A stretch of DNA of 36,126 nt from Chrysochromulina parva (Eukaryota > Haptophyta > Prymnesiales > Chrysochromulinaceae), in assembly GCA_002887195.1 (NCBI GenBank), contig PJAB01000176.1, positions 1 to 36,126 of the forward strand, written 5' to 3'. The notes beneath the pieces were generated by a model. The model was not told where the DNA came from. It did no database searches and saw only the letters and a program-made list of their open reading frames with translations. The translations under genes and the position numbers were made by a program. The stretch's first letter is position 1; each line of letters opens with the position of its first letter. Shown here one piece after another: positions 35,159 to 36,126 of the stretch.

Positions 35159-36126
35159 ATGATGCGCCGCCGCCGCCGCCGCCAGTCGCCGGTGTCCCCG
35201 TCGGCCATTAACGCGCTCAGCGAGGACGGGCTAGTGGCAGTGCTCTCCATGCTCTCCGATCTACGTGACGTCGGACACGCACTTGGAGTCTGCATTGCCT
35301 GGTACAAGACTATCACACAACATGACGAGGTCTGGCAACGTGTCGCACAGGCGACATGGCCCACACATATGCACGCGATGGCCATGCTGCAGCTGGGTTG
35401 GAAAGCTCGCTGCCTGCTTCTCACCCGTCGTCGCATTCCCAGACTACCGCCTCATAATGAATATGCGACAGCACTCACAAAGCTCCGCGCCGACTACGCA
35501 TTCTTCCTGTCGATCAATAACTGCGCGGAAAATGCAGAAGAAGACGCAGCAGTGAAGGAGTGCTGCGGCGTGAGCATGCAGGCGACTTGTGATGTCGACG
35601 ACGCTGCGCTCACGGTTGAGGCTGCATTTCCACCAACGGATTTTGGCGCAGGAGTCATCGGACCTTGGCTCGATCCCGAGCCGCAACAAGTCGACGCTTG
35701 CGACGGGTTTGGTAGCCTCAGTGTCGACGTCTACATGCGCCGACTGTCCGACGGCAAAGTCGCTCACTTTGCAAGCTTGAACCTTCACTTCAAGGACCCT
35801 TTCAATGAGAATGCTGCTAACACATCGAACGATGGATGCATCACTGTCTACACCGAAGACCGATTCTGCACCACGCCCTGGCTGATAGAGCAGGCTGCGG
35901 CGATGTGGCCGCCGCTCGACATCGGCTTCCCCTCACGGGGCAAGTATGGGAGGGGCTATCGCAAATTCCTCGTTTCTGACCATAACGATGGCCCAGGATT
36001 TGTCCCGCAGGTCGTCTTAGAGATGGAGCTTCCTTTGCCTGACGAGCACAACGACGATGACGACAAGATCAGCTCAGGCAAGATCAAGTCCTTGAAGATT
36101 GAATTTCGTTGGGAGAGCATCGTTGA
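35159..36126 (+). CDS. F-box protein, 3' end beyond the right edge
   Basis: At least 322 aa from tandem ATGs at 35159/35162; open to the last base. After a run of six Arg, an F-box lies at about residues 15-65: LSEDGLVAVLSMLSDLRDVG, then CIAWYKTITQHDEVWQRVA. F-boxes bind Skp1 and recruit substrates to SCF ubiquitin ligases. The remainder looks beta-rich, e.g. FGSLSVDVYMRRLSDGKVAH, TVYTEDRFCTTPWLIEQAAA and FVPQVVLEMELPLP, ending in an acidic stretch; this would be the substrate-recognition part, of a type I do not recognise. The cut end prevents a full call. Confidence 0.75.
   Translation, partial: MMRRRRRRQSPVSPSAINALSEDGLVAVLSMLSDLRDVGHALGVCIAWYKTITQHDEVWQRVAQATWPTHMHAMAMLQLGWKARCLLLTRRRIPRLPPHNEYATALTKLRADYAFFLSINNCAENAEEDAAVKECCGVSMQATCDVDDAALTVEAAFPPTDFGAGVIGPWLDPEPQQVDACDGFGSLSVDVYMRRLSDGKVAHFASLNLHFKDPFNENAANTSNDGCITVYTEDRFCTTPWLIEQAAAMWPPLDIGFPSRGKYGRGYRKFLVSDHNDGPGFVPQVVLEMELPLPDEHNDDDDKISSGKIKSLKIEFRWESIV

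Noticed and set aside
1..36126. tRNA, rRNA or viral genes
   Set aside because: I looked for cloverleaf-like and conserved rRNA strings and for capsid or polymerase motifs and saw none I could support by eye. A covariance-model scan was not possible.

Overview
The window is a GC-rich nuclear stretch from a eukaryote. Genes lie on both strands, have short intergenic spacers, GT-AG introns, and encode eukaryote-only proteins (ESCRT-III CHMP5/VPS60, V-ATPase subunit F, a PHD-type prolyl hydroxylase, an F-box protein, a chromodomain protein). An LpxD-type acyltransferase, a small protein with a thylakoid-lumen-like leader and a long EF-hand/coiled-coil protein suggest a flagellated, probably photosynthetic protist. 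A haptophyte-like alga is my best guess; the sequence alone does not prove it.

Layout. 1-8.6 kb: a low-complexity protein running off the left edge (-), SET-domain methyltransferase (+), NlpC/P60-like peptidase (-), CHMP5 (+), putative lumenal protein (-), LpxD-like enzyme (+), HEAT-repeat protein (-). 8.6-16.3 kb, all minus: MFS transporter, chromodomain protein, ankyrin protein with N-terminal coiled-coil repeats, V-ATPase F. 16.4-22.5 kb, plus: three-exon nicotinamidase with a novel C-terminal extension, then a three-exon EF-hand/coiled-coil protein. 23.2-32.6 kb, minus: DASS/SLC13 transporter, pyrimidine 5'-nucleotidase-like HAD protein, two uncharacterised proteins, PHD/PhyA-type prolyl 4-hydroxylase. 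32.8 kb to the end, plus: a GT8 glycogenin-like glycosyltransferase broken by in-frame stops, a GT34-like glycosyltransferase, and an F-box protein cut by the right edge.

The most unusual signal is in the introns. I can place seven introns, and five of them carry direct duplications of their own exon edges (10, 17 imperfect, 19, 26 and 26 bp). The duplicate supplies either the donor (intron starts GTACG... and the next exon starts with the same bases) or the acceptor. Two of these introns, in unrelated genes, share a core (GCATGCAAGT, then GCTCACCACGRCGCC, then CTTCCCCACAG). A third copy lies outside coding sequence, antisense to the neighbouring gene, between 9-bp direct repeats. A second group is built from short TGATTGC units and also appears as in-frame insertions inside open reading frames. 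This looks like introner-type intron-generating elements, some of them recent.

The right end is the second point of interest. A PHD/PhyA-like prolyl hydroxylase, a glycogenin-like GT8, another glycosyltransferase and an F-box gene are adjacent. In some protists these classes act on the Skp1 subunit of SCF ubiquitin ligases (hydroxylation, then glycosylation), so the grouping is suggestive, although it may be chance.
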